NCBI RefSeq assembly: GCF_011250565.1
Contig: NZ_JAANMS010000041.1
Span: forward strand, 1-43,697
Origin: Nocardioides sp. IC4_145
Lineage (GTDB): Bacteria; Actinomycetota; Actinomycetes; Propionibacteriales; Nocardioidaceae
Length of the DNA stretch: 43,697 bases
Reading direction: 5' to 3'
Under the pieces are notes generated by a model. It did not search any database. It worked only from the letters and a program-made list of their open reading frames with translations, and had not been told where the DNA came from. Shown piece after piece: positions 17,750 through 26,440 of the stretch. The position numbers and the translations under genes are program-made. Position 1 is the first letter of the stretch; each line of letters starts with the position of its first letter.

Positions 17750-18568
17750 GGCGGGACCCACGACCGGCCGCGACGGGTCGGCCACCCACTCGCTCCAGCT
17801 GCCGGGCCACAGCGCGGCGCGGATGCCGGCGACCTCCATCGCCAGGACGTCGTGGGTGGCGGTCACCCCCGAGCCGCAGTACGCCGCCACGTCGGCGTCC
17901 GGCGCCACCCCCTCGGCCGCGTAGAGCGCGCGCAGCTGGGCCGGGTCGCGGAAGCGCCCGTCGGCCCGCAGGTTGATGCTGGTCGGCACGTTCACCGCGC
18001 CGGGGACGTGCCCGGCGACGGGGTCGACCGGCTCGACCTCCCCGCGGTACCGCTGCGGCTCCCGCGCGTCGACGAGCACCCCGACGTCCAGCACGCCGTC
18101 CACCTCGACCACCGGCATCCCGCCCGGCTCCGCGCAGAAGTCCCCCGGCTCCACGATCCCGGACCCGGTCTCGACCGCCCCGCCGGACGCCAGCCACGCG
18201 GACCAGCCCCCGTCGAGCACCCGCACGGCCGGGTGCCCGTGGAAGCGCAGCAGCCACCAGGCCCGGGCAGCGGCCCGGCCCGCCCAGTCGTCGAGCACGA
18301 CCACGGGCCGGTCGCCCGAGACGCCCGCGGCACGCATCGCGGCCTCGAACACCTCGACCGGCGGCAGCGGGTGGCGCCCCCGCGGACCGGCCGGCGCGGC
18401 GAGCGCGGAGTCGAGGTCGACGTACGCACTGCCCGGCACGTGCCCGCGCTCGAACTCCTCACGCCCGGGCGGACCGCCCAGCCGCCAGCGCACGTCCAGC
18501 ACGGTGGGGCCGGCGCCGGTCCCGACGGTGGCGGCCAGCTCGTCGACGGACATCAGGGGTGAGGACAC
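17744..18568 (-). CDS. Thiosulfate/3-mercaptopyruvate sulfurtransferase (rhodanese)
   Basis: A 274-residue tandem-rhodanese enzyme. The N-terminal inactive domain contains [16 protein letters not shown] and [20 protein letters not shown]. The C-terminal catalytic domain has the persulfide Cys in YCGSGVTA at about 233, and [15 protein letters not shown]. The CGSGVT loop points to 3-mercaptopyruvate-type sulfurtransferases (SseA) rather than thiosulfate rhodaneses. GTG 18568 ([11 protein letters not shown]) is supported by CAGGAT-N6; ATG 18553 is an alternative. The C-terminal residues lie in an interspersed repeat. It is convergent with sepH. Confidence 0.9.
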   Translation of the reverse strand: MSSPLMSVDELAATVGTGAGPTVLDVRWRLGGPPGREEFERGHVPGSAYVDLDSALAAPAGPRGRHPLPPVEVFEAAMRAAGVSGDRPVVVLDDWAGRAAARAWWLLRFHGHPAVRVLDGGWSAWLASGGAVETGSGIVEPGDFCAEPGGMPVVEVDGVLDVGVLVDAREPQRYRGEVEPVDPVAGHVPGAVNVPTSINLRADGRFRDPAQLRALYAAEGVAPDADVAAYCGSGVTATHDVLAMEVAGIRAALWPGSWSEWVADPSRPVVGPAG

Positions 18569-18635
18569 CGGGCCATCCTGCACCGCAACGCCCGCCGTCG
18601 CAGCGTGCTCCCTGGCGGAGCGGACCGGGCCCGCC

Positions 18636-18641
18636 TACCGT
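18636..18641 (+). promoter_or_regulatory. -10 element of beta-propeller gene, leaderless
   Basis: TACCGT, six bases, ATG at 18648; there is no Shine-Dalgarno. Confidence 0.55.
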
Positions 18642-18647
18642 CGGTGG

Positions 18648-20003
18648 ATGACCCCGCGCCGCACCAGCCTCGTCGTCGGTGCCTGCGCGGCCGCGGCCGT
18701 CTTCCTGGCCGGCCCCCTCCTCGCCGACGGTGCGCCGTCGACCCGCGGGCCGGCCGTCCTGCCCGACCGCCTGGCGGGCTACTCGCTGCTGACCGGCGAC
18801 GTCGAGGACTCGCCGCCGGGACGGGCCGTGGCCCTGTTCCAGCACGGGTACGGCGTCGAGTTCCTGGACTTCCCGCAGGCGATCGTCGTGGGCTGGCGCG
18901 GGGACGCGGTCCGACGGGTCGACGAGGCGGAGGACCGGGCGGGGCCGGAGACCCAGGGCGACCCCGCGCCGATGCTGCTCTCCCCCGACGGCCGGTCCGT
19001 GGCGGTCGGCGACCACGACACGGACGAGCCGGACCTGGCGCTCGTCGACCTGGGCGGCAGCGGCACGACGTACCACGACCTGCCCGAGGGCGGCAGCATC
19101 CAGCCGGTCGCCTGGGCGCCCGACGGCCGGCGGGTCGCGTACCTCGTCGGCGCCCCCACGAACCCCTACCGGGGTCGCTCGCCCGAGCAGGCCCTCGCCG
19201 TCCTCGACCTCGGCACCGGCCGCTCGGAGACGGTCGCCGACAACGCCGTGTCCGCGGCCTTCGACCCCTCCGGCGAACGGCTCGCCGTGCAGCACCGCCG
19301 GGCGGGACGCGGCGCTCCCGCTCCCCTCGCCGTGCTCGACCTCGCCGACGGGCGCAGCCGGGTGCTCAGCCGCACGGCGGCCCTGGCCGGGCCCGCCTCC
19401 TGGTCCCCGGACGGCCGCCTGCTCGCCGTCGTGCTCGGCGGTGGTCACACGGCGTCGCGGGTGACGTTCCTCGAGGCCGACACGGGCGCGCAGGTGCCGG
19501 GTCCGGTGCTCCGCCTCGGCCGCGGGATGGTCGGCTCCGCCGCGGTGCTCGGCTGGACCGCTCCGGACGAGGTCGTGGGAGTGCTTCCCGACGACGACGG
19601 GGACGACGACAGCGGAGCCGGCGACAGGCCCGACACCGCGTGGTTGGCGGCCGTGCCGGTCGACGGCTCCGCGCCCCGACCGCTCACCGAGACCAGCGAC
19701 CTCGACTCGTTCGGCGTCGGCCGCTGGCAGGTCGCCCAGGAAGCGCTGACGGACCTCGAGGTGCGAACCGTCGCCGACGTCGACCGCGGGCCGTGGCCCT
19801 GGCCGTGGCGGCTCGTGCTCGCGGCGGCGGTCGGGGCGCTGGCCGCCTGGGTCACCGGCCGGCTGCTGCGCCGGACCCCGCGGCGTACCGACGGGTCGGA
19901 CGGCGCGCCGGGCGAGCCTGCAGCTCCGGCCGCCGGTCCCGCCGACCGCGTCGACCCCGACGACCGCTGGCCGGACGGGGTCGAGGCCGGCCAGCGGACC
20001 TGA
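18648..20003 (+). CDS. Membrane-anchored TolB-like beta-propeller protein
   Basis: A 451-residue protein. Residues 1-25 are an uncleaved or Sec signal (basic start, AAAAVFLAGPLLA). Between about 100 and 330 there are several PD40-like blades: LLSPDGRSVAVGD, VAWAPDGRRVAYLVG, AAFDPSGERLAVQH, ASWSPDGRLLAVVLG. A hydrophobic segment WPWRLVLAAAVGALAAWVTG (about 386-405) should anchor it, followed by a basic then acidic cytosolic tail, so the propeller would face outside. It is probably a scaffold or sensor rather than an enzyme; partner unknown. TACCGT-N6-ATG fixes the start. tdk follows after 23 bp. Confidence 0.75.
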   Translation: MTPRRTSLVVGACAAAAVFLAGPLLADGAPSTRGPAVLPDRLAGYSLLTGDVEDSPPGRAVALFQHGYGVEFLDFPQAIVVGWRGDAVRRVDEAEDRAGPETQGDPAPMLLSPDGRSVAVGDHDTDEPDLALVDLGGSGTTYHDLPEGGSIQPVAWAPDGRRVAYLVGAPTNPYRGRSPEQALAVLDLGTGRSETVADNAVSAAFDPSGERLAVQHRRAGRGAPAPLAVLDLADGRSRVLSRTAALAGPASWSPDGRLLAVVLGGGHTASRVTFLEADTGAQVPGPVLRLGRGMVGSAAVLGWTAPDEVVGVLPDDDGDDDSGAGDRPDTAWLAAVPVDGSAPRPLTETSDLDSFGVGRWQVAQEALTDLEVRTVADVDRGPWPWPWRLVLAAAVGALAAWVTGRLLRRTPRRTDGSDGAPGEPAAPAAGPADRVDPDDRWPDGVEAGQRT

Positions 20004-20026
20004 CCCGCCCGTGGGAGGATCCGCCG

Positions 20027-20680
20027 GTGGCGGAACTGCACTTCTTCACCGGGACGATGGACTCCGGCAAGTCGACCCTGGCGCTCCAGACCAACCACAA
20101 CCACGCCGCCCGCGGCCGGGCCGGCCGGATCTTCACGGCCAACGACCGCGCCGGCCAGGCGCAGATCTCCAGCCGGCTGGGCCTGACGCACGAGGCGCTC
20201 GAGGTGGGCCCGGACTTCGACTTCTGGCGCTACGTCGTCGAGTCCCTCACCCACGGTGGGCGGATCGACTACCTCATCTGCGACGAGGCGCAGTTCTACA
20301 CGCGCGACCAGGTCGACCAGCTCGCGAAGGTGGTCGACGAGCTGCAGATCGACGTGTTCGCCTTCGGCATCCTCACCGACTTCCGCACCGCGCTCTTCGA
20401 GGGCTCCCAGCGGCTCGTCGAGCTGGCCGACCGGATGAACGTGCTGCAGGTCGAGGCGCTGTGCTGGTGCGGCAAGCGCGCCACCCACAACGCCCGCACG
20501 GAGAACGGCGCGATGGTCGTCGAGGGCGAGGTCATCGTGGTCGGGGACGTCGACGATGCCGGCGCGGCGCCCGCCGACGTGGCCTACGAGGTGCTCTGCC
20601 GCCAGCACCACCGGCGCCGGCTCACCGCCGCCCGCGCGAAGGCGGTCTCGCTCGCGCCGGAGCCGCTGCCCTTCGGCTAG
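20027..20680 (+). CDS. tdk: Thymidine kinase (type II)
   Basis: A 217-residue enzyme phosphorylating thymidine with ATP for nucleotide salvage. P-loop GTMDSGKST (9-17); DEAQF (86-90) with the catalytic Glu; lasso FRTALFEGSQRL (119-130); structural zinc site CWC (146, 148) and CRQH (191-194). GTG 20027 is chosen because GGGAGGA lies exactly 7 nt upstream. It is slightly longer at the C-terminus than the usual about 195-residue type II enzymes. With dut it makes a second dTMP-supply gene in the window, though the two are 16 kb apart. Confidence 0.95.
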   Translation: MAELHFFTGTMDSGKSTLALQTNHNHAARGRAGRIFTANDRAGQAQISSRLGLTHEALEVGPDFDFWRYVVESLTHGGRIDYLICDEAQFYTRDQVDQLAKVVDELQIDVFAFGILTDFRTALFEGSQRLVELADRMNVLQVEALCWCGKRATHNARTENGAMVVEGEVIVVGDVDDAGAAPADVAYEVLCRQHHRRRLTAARAKAVSLAPEPLPFG

Positions 20681-20738
20681 TCCCGCTCTCCGGGATCGCC
20701 GCCGTCCCGCCGCCCCGGCGAGCCGGTGCAATGCCGGC

Positions 20739-22406
20739 GTGAACGACGCCACGATCCCCGACCTCCCTCACGCCACCATGGCCGAGCTCCTCCTCGCGCG
20801 CGCCGAGGACGACGGGACCGCGCTGCTCTTCGAGGGGCGCCGCTGGACGTGGCGCGAGCTGCTCGCCGAGGCCGCGGTGCGCTCGGGCGTGCTCCAGGAG
20901 CTGCGCCCGGCCGAGGGTCCCTGGCACGTCGGCGTGCTGCTGGAGAACACCCCGGAGTACCTCTTCCTCGTCGCCGGCGCCGCCCTCTCCGGCGCCACCG
21001 TCATCGGCGTCAACCCGACCCGCCGCGGGGCGGAGCTGGCCGCCGACGTACGCCGCACCGACTGCGCCGTCCTCCTCACCGCCGAGCCGCACGGCTCGCT
21101 GCTCGACGGGATCGACCACGGTGCGAAGACGGTGCTCGACGTCGAGGGCGAGGAGTACGCCGCCGCGCTGGCGCGCCACGCGGACGCCCCCGTCGCCGCC
21201 ACCCCCGCGGGGCTCGACCCGAGCAGCGTGCTGCTCCTCCTCTTCACGTCCGGCTCGACCGGCGCGCCCAAGGCGGTGATCTGCTCGACCGGTCGCTGGG
21301 CGCGGATCTGCCAGCTCACCCCCATCCCGGTCGGCCGCGACGACGTGGCCTACAACGCGATGCCGCTCTTCCACGGCAACGCGCTGATGGCCGCGTGGGG
21401 CCCGTGCGTCAACCACGGCGCGGCGTTCGCGCTGCGCCGGAAGTTCTCGGCCTCGGGCTTCCTGCCCGACGTGCTCGAGACCGGGGCGACGTTCTTCAAC
21501 TACGTCGGCCGCTCGCTGGCCTACGTGCTCGCCCAGCCCGAGCACCCCGACGAGGGCCGGACGAAGCTGCGGTTCGGCTTCGGCACCGAGGCCTCGGCGC
21601 GGGACCGGTCGGAGTTCCTGCGCCGCTACGGCGTGGCGGTCTCGGAGTCCTACGGCTCCTCGGAGGGGACCTGCTACATCATCCGCACCCCCGAGACGCC
21701 CGACGGCGCGCTCGGCGTGCCGCAGGTCGGCTTCACGATCGACGTCGTCGGTGAGGACGGCCAGGTGTGCCCGCCGGCCCGCTTCTCCCCCGACGGCGAG
21801 CTGCTCAACGCGGCGGAGGCGACCGGCGAGATCGTCTCCCGCGGCGCAGCCGCCCGGTTCGAGGGCTACTACAACAACCCGGAGGCGAGCGCGGAGAAGC
21901 TGCGCGACGGCGACTTCTGGACCGGCGACCTCGGCTACCGCGACGAGGACGGCTTCTTCTACTTCGCCGGCCGCACGGCCGACTGGCTGCGCGTGGACTC
22001 CGAGAACTTCGCCGCCGCCCCGGTCGAGCGGATCCTCTCCCGCTTCCCCGGCGTCGCGGTGGCCGCGGTCTACCCCGTCCCCGACCCGCGCACCGGCGAC
22101 CTGGTGATGGCCACCCTCCAGGTCGACGACCCGACCGCCGTCGACCCCGACGACCTCGCGGGCTTCCTCGCCGAGCAGGCCGACCTCGGCACGAAGTGGG
22201 CGCCGCGCCTGGTCCGCCTCACCGACGACCTGCCGGTCACCGCCACTCGCAAGGTCGACAAGCCGACGCTGCGCCGCCAGCTGTGGCGCGGCGGCGACCC
22301 GGTCCTCGAGCGGGTCGACGGCGCGTACCGCCGTCTCACGCCCGACCGCGCCGCCGCCCTCGAGGCGGAGTACGCCGAGCACGACCGGCTCTCGCTCCTC
22401 GGCTGA
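20739..22406 (+). CDS. AMP-dependent acyl-CoA synthetase (FadD-type)
   Basis: A 555-residue ANL-superfamily enzyme activating a carboxylic acid to its CoA ester via an acyl-adenylate. Motifs: P-loop LLFTSGSTGAPKAV (about 168-180), the A5-like ESYGSSEGTCY (about 306-316), GDFWTGDLGYRDEDGFFYFAGR, and a C-terminal TATRKVDKPTL with the catalytic Lys. The C-terminal domain ends DRLSLLG. Long- or medium-chain acids or aromatic acids are possible substrates. The GTG start lacks a good Shine-Dalgarno; TGCAAT stands 6 nt upstream, a weak -10. A small membrane protein gene follows after 28 bp. Confidence 0.9.
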   Translation: MNDATIPDLPHATMAELLLARAEDDGTALLFEGRRWTWRELLAEAAVRSGVLQELRPAEGPWHVGVLLENTPEYLFLVAGAALSGATVIGVNPTRRGAELAADVRRTDCAVLLTAEPHGSLLDGIDHGAKTVLDVEGEEYAAALARHADAPVAATPAGLDPSSVLLLLFTSGSTGAPKAVICSTGRWARICQLTPIPVGRDDVAYNAMPLFHGNALMAAWGPCVNHGAAFALRRKFSASGFLPDVLETGATFFNYVGRSLAYVLAQPEHPDEGRTKLRFGFGTEASARDRSEFLRRYGVAVSESYGSSEGTCYIIRTPETPDGALGVPQVGFTIDVVGEDGQVCPPARFSPDGELLNAAEATGEIVSRGAAARFEGYYNNPEASAEKLRDGDFWTGDLGYRDEDGFFYFAGRTADWLRVDSENFAAAPVERILSRFPGVAVAAVYPVPDPRTGDLVMATLQVDDPTAVDPDDLAGFLAEQADLGTKWAPRLVRLTDDLPVTATRKVDKPTLRRQLWRGGDPVLERVDGAYRRLTPDRAAALEAEYAEHDRLSLLG

Positions 22407-22434
22407 ACCCCCTGCTGGTGGCACACTCGCCCGG

Positions 22435-22938
22435 GTGACGGTCGACGCAGCCACTCGGGGACAGACGTGCACCGTCCCGCCCTCGGCGTGGGTGCTCGCG
22501 TGGGCCTCGGTCGTGATGCAGCTCGTGACCCTGGCCGACCGCGGCACGGCCGGCGAGCAGTCGGCACTGGTCTCGATGCCCCTCGCCGCGCTGCTGGTAG
22601 CCTACGTCTCCGCCGGCGTCATCCGCGCCCGGATGGTCCGCACCTGGCTCGCCGGGATCGTCCTGGTGCTGGTCGTCCTCGCCAGCGTCATAGACCTGGT
22701 CACCGGCCCGTCCCTGACCGAGCTGCTCGGGACCGGCGCCGCCGTCGTCGCCCTCGGCGCGTTCGTCTCCTACCTGCGCAGCGACTGCTTCGCCCGCCTC
22801 CGCGCGGACCGCGACGCCTCCCCCGCCGGCCTCGGCGGGCTCGTTGCTCTCGCGGCGCTCGTCGGCGCGCTCGGCGGACTCACCGCGCCGGTGGAGCCCG
22901 GCCAGGAACCCGGCGTGCACCTGCGCATCCAGCCCTAG
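22435..22938 (+). CDS. Small four-helix membrane protein, unknown
   Basis: A 167-residue protein I do not recognise. Hydrophobic segments lie at about 17-33, 42-61, 68-87, 98-115 and 132-150, with short polar loops; a cytosolic basic loop (RSDCFARLRADRD) precedes the last helix. GTG 22435 follows CACACT by 7 nt, compatible with a leaderless transcript, although read-through from the acyl-CoA synthetase gene 28 bp upstream is also possible. It has no enzymatic motif. The coding bias is good throughout. Confidence 0.65.
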   Translation: MTVDAATRGQTCTVPPSAWVLAWASVVMQLVTLADRGTAGEQSALVSMPLAALLVAYVSAGVIRARMVRTWLAGIVLVLVVLASVIDLVTGPSLTELLGTGAAVVALGAFVSYLRSDCFARLRADRDASPAGLGGLVALAALVGALGGLTAPVEPGQEPGVHLRIQP

Positions 22939-23072
22939 CCGCCTCGGCCGCAGCCGGTGGGTCATCACCCGACAGGATGATCTGGGCGGCGCCCCCGGGC
23001 GTGTCGCGCATGGCCATGGTCCGAGGGGAGATGGGGGTGGTGGCAACCATCCCGATCGGAAGGAACCACCCC

Positions 23073-23939
23073 ATGATCAGCGAGACCCAGGCGCACGACG
23101 TCATCGGCTCGACCGCGTACGGCTCCGACGGCGAGAAGATCGGCAAGGTCGGTCAGCTCTTCCTCGACGACCAGACCGGTCGTCCGGAGTTCGTCACCGT
23201 CAACACCGGCCTGTTCGGCATGAAGGAGTCCTTCGTGCCGGTCGCCGATGCCCACCTGGACGGCGGCGACCTGCGTCTGCCGTTCACCAAGGACCGGATC
23301 AAGGACGCGCCCAACGTCGACCTCGACGCCGGCCACCTCGACGAGGCCGAGGAGGCCCGTCTCTACGAGTACTACGGCTCGGGCGGCGCCGGTGTCGGCG
23401 GTGTCGGCGGCACCTACGGTGACGCCGGCACGACGTACGACACCGGGACCACCACCGGCACGGGCACGTACGACACCGGCACGACCGGCACGGGCACGAC
23501 GGGAACGACCGGCACCGCCGGCGTCACTCCCGCCGGGCACGACGTCTCCGGCCGCAACACCGACGACGCGATGACCCGTTCCGAGGAGCACCTCGAGGTC
23601 GGCACGACCAGCCAGGAGGCCGGCCGCGCCCGGCTGCGCAAGTACGTCACCACGGAGACCGAGACGCGCACCGTCCCGGTCGCGAAGGAGCGCGCGGTCG
23701 TGGAGACCGAGCCGGTCACCGCCGGCAACGTCGACGACGCGCTCGACGGTCCGACGATCTCCGAGGAGGAGCACGAGGTCGTGCTGCACGAGGAGCGGGC
23801 GACCGTGGACAAGACGGCCGAGCCCGTCGAGCGCGTGCGCCTGGGCACCGAGACGGTCGTCGACGAGGAGACCGTCACCGAGGACGTGCGCAAGGAGCAC
23901 ATCGAGGTCGAGGGCGACGTCGACGACCGTCGCGTCTGA
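23073..23939 (+). CDS. PRC-barrel / DUF2382 stress-type protein
   Basis: A 288-residue soluble protein in three parts: a PRC-barrel (residues 1-80; VIGSTAYGSDGEKIGKVGQLF, FVTVNTGLFGMKESFVPV), a low-complexity Gly/Thr/Asp/Tyr linker (about 108-150) and a DUF2382 domain (about 165-288; EEHLEVGTTSQEAGRARLRKYV, EEHEVVLHEER, VTEDVRKEHIEVEG). Proteins of this architecture are common in actinobacteria and Deinococcus and are often stress-induced; the function is not established. The Shine-Dalgarno GGAAGGAA is 7 nt before ATG. A second DUF2382 protein is encoded at 24286. An 18-bp-stem terminator follows the stop. Confidence 0.9.
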   Translation: MISETQAHDVIGSTAYGSDGEKIGKVGQLFLDDQTGRPEFVTVNTGLFGMKESFVPVADAHLDGGDLRLPFTKDRIKDAPNVDLDAGHLDEAEEARLYEYYGSGGAGVGGVGGTYGDAGTTYDTGTTTGTGTYDTGTTGTGTTGTTGTAGVTPAGHDVSGRNTDDAMTRSEEHLEVGTTSQEAGRARLRKYVTTETETRTVPVAKERAVVETEPVTAGNVDDALDGPTISEEEHEVVLHEERATVDKTAEPVERVRLGTETVVDEETVTEDVRKEHIEVEGDVDDRRV

Positions 23940-23950
23940 TCCCTCACGTC

Positions 23951-23991
23951 GCAGCGACGCCCGCACCCGCCCCGGGTGCGGGCGTCGCTGC
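23951..23991. terminator. Strong hairpin terminator
   Basis: A perfect 18-bp stem, GCAGCGACGCCCGCACCC and its complement, with a GCCCC loop. It lies 11 bp after the PRC/DUF2382 stop and just before the convergent 59-residue gene, so it can serve both strands. Confidence 0.9.
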
Positions 23992-23998
23992 GTCCTGG

Positions 23999-24178
23999 TC
24001 AGGCCACGGGCGCAGCGGGACCGGCGGGGAACCCCGCCGCCACGCGGTGCACGACGTACCCGCACTCGGGGTCGAGCACCTGCACCCGCAGGCCGACGCC
24101 GTCGGAGTGGCCGTGGGAGCCGGCGCCGTCCGGTCCGAGGACGACCTGGGCGACGCAGCTGCAGCGCACGAGTGCCAT
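23999..24178 (-). CDS. Small 59-residue protein, unknown
   Basis: Encodes MALVRCSCVAQVVLGPDG and then a His/Gly-rich strand, LRVQVLDPECGYVVHRV and a Pro/Ala tail. No family is recognised; three Cys and three His could bind a metal, but the spacing is not a standard motif. The support for it being real is good coding bias and TAGCCT-N7-ATG, the same leaderless layout as its neighbours. A GTG 18 nt further upstream is less likely. It ends at the 18-bp terminator shared with the PRC/DUF2382 gene. Confidence 0.6.
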   Translation of the reverse strand: MALVRCSCVAQVVLGPDGAGSHGHSDGVGLRVQVLDPECGYVVHRVAAGFPAGPAAPVA

Positions 24179-24185
24179 GCCGCGC

Positions 24186-24191
24186 AGGCTA
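24186..24191 (-). promoter_or_regulatory. -10 element of 59-residue gene, leaderless
   Basis: TAGCCT on the minus strand followed by seven bases (GCGCGGC) and ATG at 24178. Confidence 0.5.
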
Positions 24192-24285
24192 GGCACCGCG
24201 GGGACCGGTCGGCGGCAGAACGCGGCAGCCGGTGGCCGGTTGTGACCAGGCTCGCGCCCGGGGCCGGCCAGGGCTGCGGAGTCGC

Positions 24286-24756
24286 TCAGGCGTCGGGGGT
24301 GGCGCGCCGGTCCTCGACCTCGACGCCGTCGTCGCCCTCGACCGTGACGTGCTCACGCCGCAGATCGGTGCGGAGCGTGTGCTCGTCGACGACGGTGTGC
24401 TTGCGGACGATGACCCGCTCGCGGACGACCAGCTTCTTGGTCACCACGAGCACCTCCTCGAAGACGGGGATGGAGATCGACCCGTCCGGGAGGGTCTCGA
24501 CCTCTCCGCTGTCACCCTCGGTCGCGGGAACCCGCTCGGAGGTGTCGGCGTGCTCGACGCCGCGGCTGACGGTCTCCTCGACCGGGTGCGTCTCGACGTG
24601 CTTGCGCACGCGGACCCGTCCGGACTCGTGGACCTCGGTGCCGACCTCGGCGCGCTCCTCGTGCCGGACGACGGAGGCGTCGTCCTCGGCCAGCGGAGTG
24701 CGCGGGTCGAGCGGGTCGGGCTGGTTCGGCCGGTCGTCGGGGTGCTGCTGGGTCAT
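24286..24756 (-). CDS. DUF2382 domain-containing protein
   Basis: A 156-residue acidic protein. The region about 25-145 is one DUF2382 domain: SVVRHEERAEVGTEVHESG, VRVRKHVETHPVEETV, FEEVLVVTKKLVVRERVIVRK and LRREHVTVEG. It lacks a PRC barrel, unlike the paralogue 350 bp away. ATG 24756 overlaps the TGA of the upstream membrane-protein gene (ATGA), so it is the distal cistron of a two-gene operon carrying a sigma-B-type promoter. Probably a general-stress or desiccation protein, inferred from family and promoter. Confidence 0.88.
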   Translation of the reverse strand: MTQQHPDDRPNQPDPLDPRTPLAEDDASVVRHEERAEVGTEVHESGRVRVRKHVETHPVEETVSRGVEHADTSERVPATEGDSGEVETLPDGSISIPVFEEVLVVTKKLVVRERVIVRKHTVVDEHTLRTDLRREHVTVEGDDGVEVEDRRATPDA

Positions 24757-25409
24757 CGCCCGACCTCCGTGTCGATGCCGCCCTGGCGGGTGCGCACCTT
24801 GCGCCGGGTCCGGACGAGCTCGACGTCGCCGTCGTGGCGGTGCCGGTCCGCCAACCGACCGCCGAGCCAGCCACCGAGCAGCATGAGCAGGAGCGCCACC
24901 ACACCGGTGACGACGGCCGCCGTGCCGAGGGCGTCGGAGCTGAACCAGTCCGGCAACCCGACCTTCTCCCGCACGTCTGCGTCGTCGCCCGCCAGGGCGG
25001 CCAGCCCGGCCAGCACCGCGGCGAGCACGACCAGCCAGACCACCGCGAGCAGACCGTGCAGCGGGCCGCGGGCGTGGGCGACGCGGCCTGCGACCCAGCC
25101 GCCGACGAGGCAGGCGAGGAGGAGGACGACGAGCCCGGCGACCAGTCCGCCGATCGACAGGTCGCGTCCCTCGACCCCACGCTGGAACCCGATCGTCCCG
25201 ATCGTGCCGACCAGGCTGGACAGGAGCAGGAGGGTGCCGAGCGCCGCCAGGGCCCCGGCCAGGGTCGCCGGGACGTCCAGTGCGCGCCTGCGCGAGGCAC
25301 CGACGACGTCGCTGTCCCCGGCCCGGAGGACCATCTGCTCCTCCGCCGGGCGCGGCATCGAAGGGCGGCCGGACGAGCGGTCGCCGGCGGGCGGGTGGAC
25401 GTCGGTCAT
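24753..25409 (-). CDS. Four-helix membrane protein of stress operon
   Basis: A 218-residue protein with a polar N-terminal tail of about 45 residues, four transmembrane helices (about 50-70, 87-108, 118-142, 162-183) and a basic C-terminal tail (RHRHDGDVELVRTRRKVRTRQGG). I see no catalytic motif; the helices are Gly/Ala/Leu-rich (LGGWLGGRLADR). It is the first gene of the operon with DUF2382. The Shine-Dalgarno GAGGAGC is 5 nt before ATG 25409. The promoter at 25442-25466 fits the sigma-B consensus, so osmotic or oxidative stress induction is expected. Confidence 0.75.
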   Translation of the reverse strand: MTDVHPPAGDRSSGRPSMPRPAEEQMVLRAGDSDVVGASRRRALDVPATLAGALAALGTLLLLSSLVGTIGTIGFQRGVEGRDLSIGGLVAGLVVLLLACLVGGWVAGRVAHARGPLHGLLAVVWLVVLAAVLAGLAALAGDDADVREKVGLPDWFSSDALGTAAVVTGVVALLLMLLGGWLGGRLADRHRHDGDVELVRTRRKVRTRQGGIDTEVGR

Positions 25410-25729
25410 GGCTGCTCCTCGGGACGACGGGCTGGGTCGCGGTACCCGGGGTCGGAGCGCACATACGACGGGTCGACGGTGCGCCATCGAGGCGAGCCGG
25501 TTGCCAGAGCCCGACCTGCCGACCACCGGGATGCGTTCCATGCCTCCGAGACCTCGGAGGGGAAGCGCGCTCTGCCGTTGCGTCAAGCTCGCGACCAGCG
25601 CCGTGGGCTCGCGGGTCGGAGTCGCGTGCGGTGGGCACCCTCGGAGGAGCGCTGCTGAGGTGGGCCCGCCCCGGCTGCGTCAGGCCCGGGGACTTCAGCA
25701 GAGGGGTTCCCGGGCCGCCCCGGGGGCCT
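25410..25729. other. Intergenic space, 320 bp
   Basis: Holds the SigB-type promoter of the membrane/DUF2382 operon at its left end and, at 25701-25730, a two-part hairpin (GAGG/CCTC outside, CCCGGG-CCGC-CCCGGG inside) directly after the GAF-ANTAR stop. The middle, about 25480-25690, contains no convincing gene. Confidence 0.6.
25442..25466 (-). promoter_or_regulatory. Sigma-B-type promoter of DUF2382 operon
   Basis: On the minus strand GTAT (25466-25463), 15-bp spacer, GGGTAC (25447-25442). This fits the published actinobacterial SigB consensus GNNTN14-16GGGTAC/T. It would give a leader of about 27 nt with the Shine-Dalgarno. Confidence 0.6.
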
Positions 25730-25730
25730 C
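25701..25730 (-). terminator. Putative terminator of GAF-ANTAR gene
   Basis: CCCGGG-CCGC-CCCGGG hairpin inside a GAGG/CCTC outer stem, immediately downstream of the TAG of the GAF-ANTAR gene (25732-25730). There is no T-run. Confidence 0.5.
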
Positions 25731-26440
25731 TACGCCGGTGACGTCTCTTCGGATGCTCCGACTCGGCGGGTGCGGACGATCTCCTCGGCCACCTCGAACA
25801 GCCTGCGGTTCGACTGCGAGCTGAGGCGCGACAGGACTGCGAACGCGGCGTCGTCGCTGAAGTCGTAGCGCTCCATCAGGATGCCGAGCGCCTTCCCGAT
25901 CACCGTGCGGCGGGCGACTGCGGTGTCAAGCTGCTCGATCTTCTGTGCCGCCGCGACGGCCACGGCGACGTGCGCGGCAAAGGCCAGACCGTCGTCGCGG
26001 TCGACCGCATCAAAGGCGTCCGGCGTGGTCGCGTAGAGGTTGAGAGCGCCGACGGTGTCCTCGTTGGTGAACAGCTGGAAGCACATCATGCTGCGCACGC
26101 CGAAGTCCTCGGCGATCCGCGGCGCCCACCGCGGCCAGCGACCCTCGGTCGTCAGGTCCGGCGCGTGGACCAGCTTCTCCCGGAAGATCGCGTCGAGGCA
26201 TGGCCCCTCGTTCAAGTCGTTCTGCAGCTCGTCACTGCGCTTGACGTAGTCCTCGGTGAACGCCGGCGACTCAACCCGACGGCGGCGACGCACCAGCGAG
26301 AGGCCGGCCGCATCGGCGCCGTGCACGTTGTTGACCGCCAGGCGAACCGCATCGTCCATCGTCTCCTGCGGTCCCACACCCTGCAGCTCGCGGGCAGCGT
26401 TCGACAACCGCTGTGCAAGGTCAGCCCGATCGCTCGCCAT
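25730..26440 (-). CDS. GAF-ANTAR transcription antitermination regulator
   Basis: A 236-residue regulator. The GAF domain (about 25-165) contains LNEGPCLDAIFREKLVHAPDL, FGVRSMMCFQLF and VGALNLYATTPDAFD. The ANTAR domain (about 170-223; AVARRTVIGKALGILMERYDFSDDAAFAVL...RRLFEVAEEIV) normally binds paired hexaloop RNA hairpins and prevents terminator formation. The ligand and targets are unknown; Cys81 in the GAF pocket hints at redox or haem sensing but this is inference. ATG 26440 has GAGGGT six bases upstream (leaderless-like). It lies beside the SigB-type operon, so a stress role is plausible. Confidence 0.92.
   Translation of the reverse strand: MASDRADLAQRLSNAARELQGVGPQETMDDAVRLAVNNVHGADAAGLSLVRRRRRVESPAFTEDYVKRSDELQNDLNEGPCLDAIFREKLVHAPDLTTEGRWPRWAPRIAEDFGVRSMMCFQLFTNEDTVGALNLYATTPDAFDAVDRDDGLAFAAHVAVAVAAAQKIEQLDTAVARRTVIGKALGILMERYDFSDDAAFAVLSRLSSQSNRRLFEVAEEIVRTRRVGASEETSPA

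Noticed and set aside
23388..23530. Repeated GGCACGAC/ACCGGCAC units as a CRISPR or satellite array
   Set aside because: They encode the Gly/Thr/Asp linker of the PRC/DUF2382 protein in frame, so it is coding low complexity.
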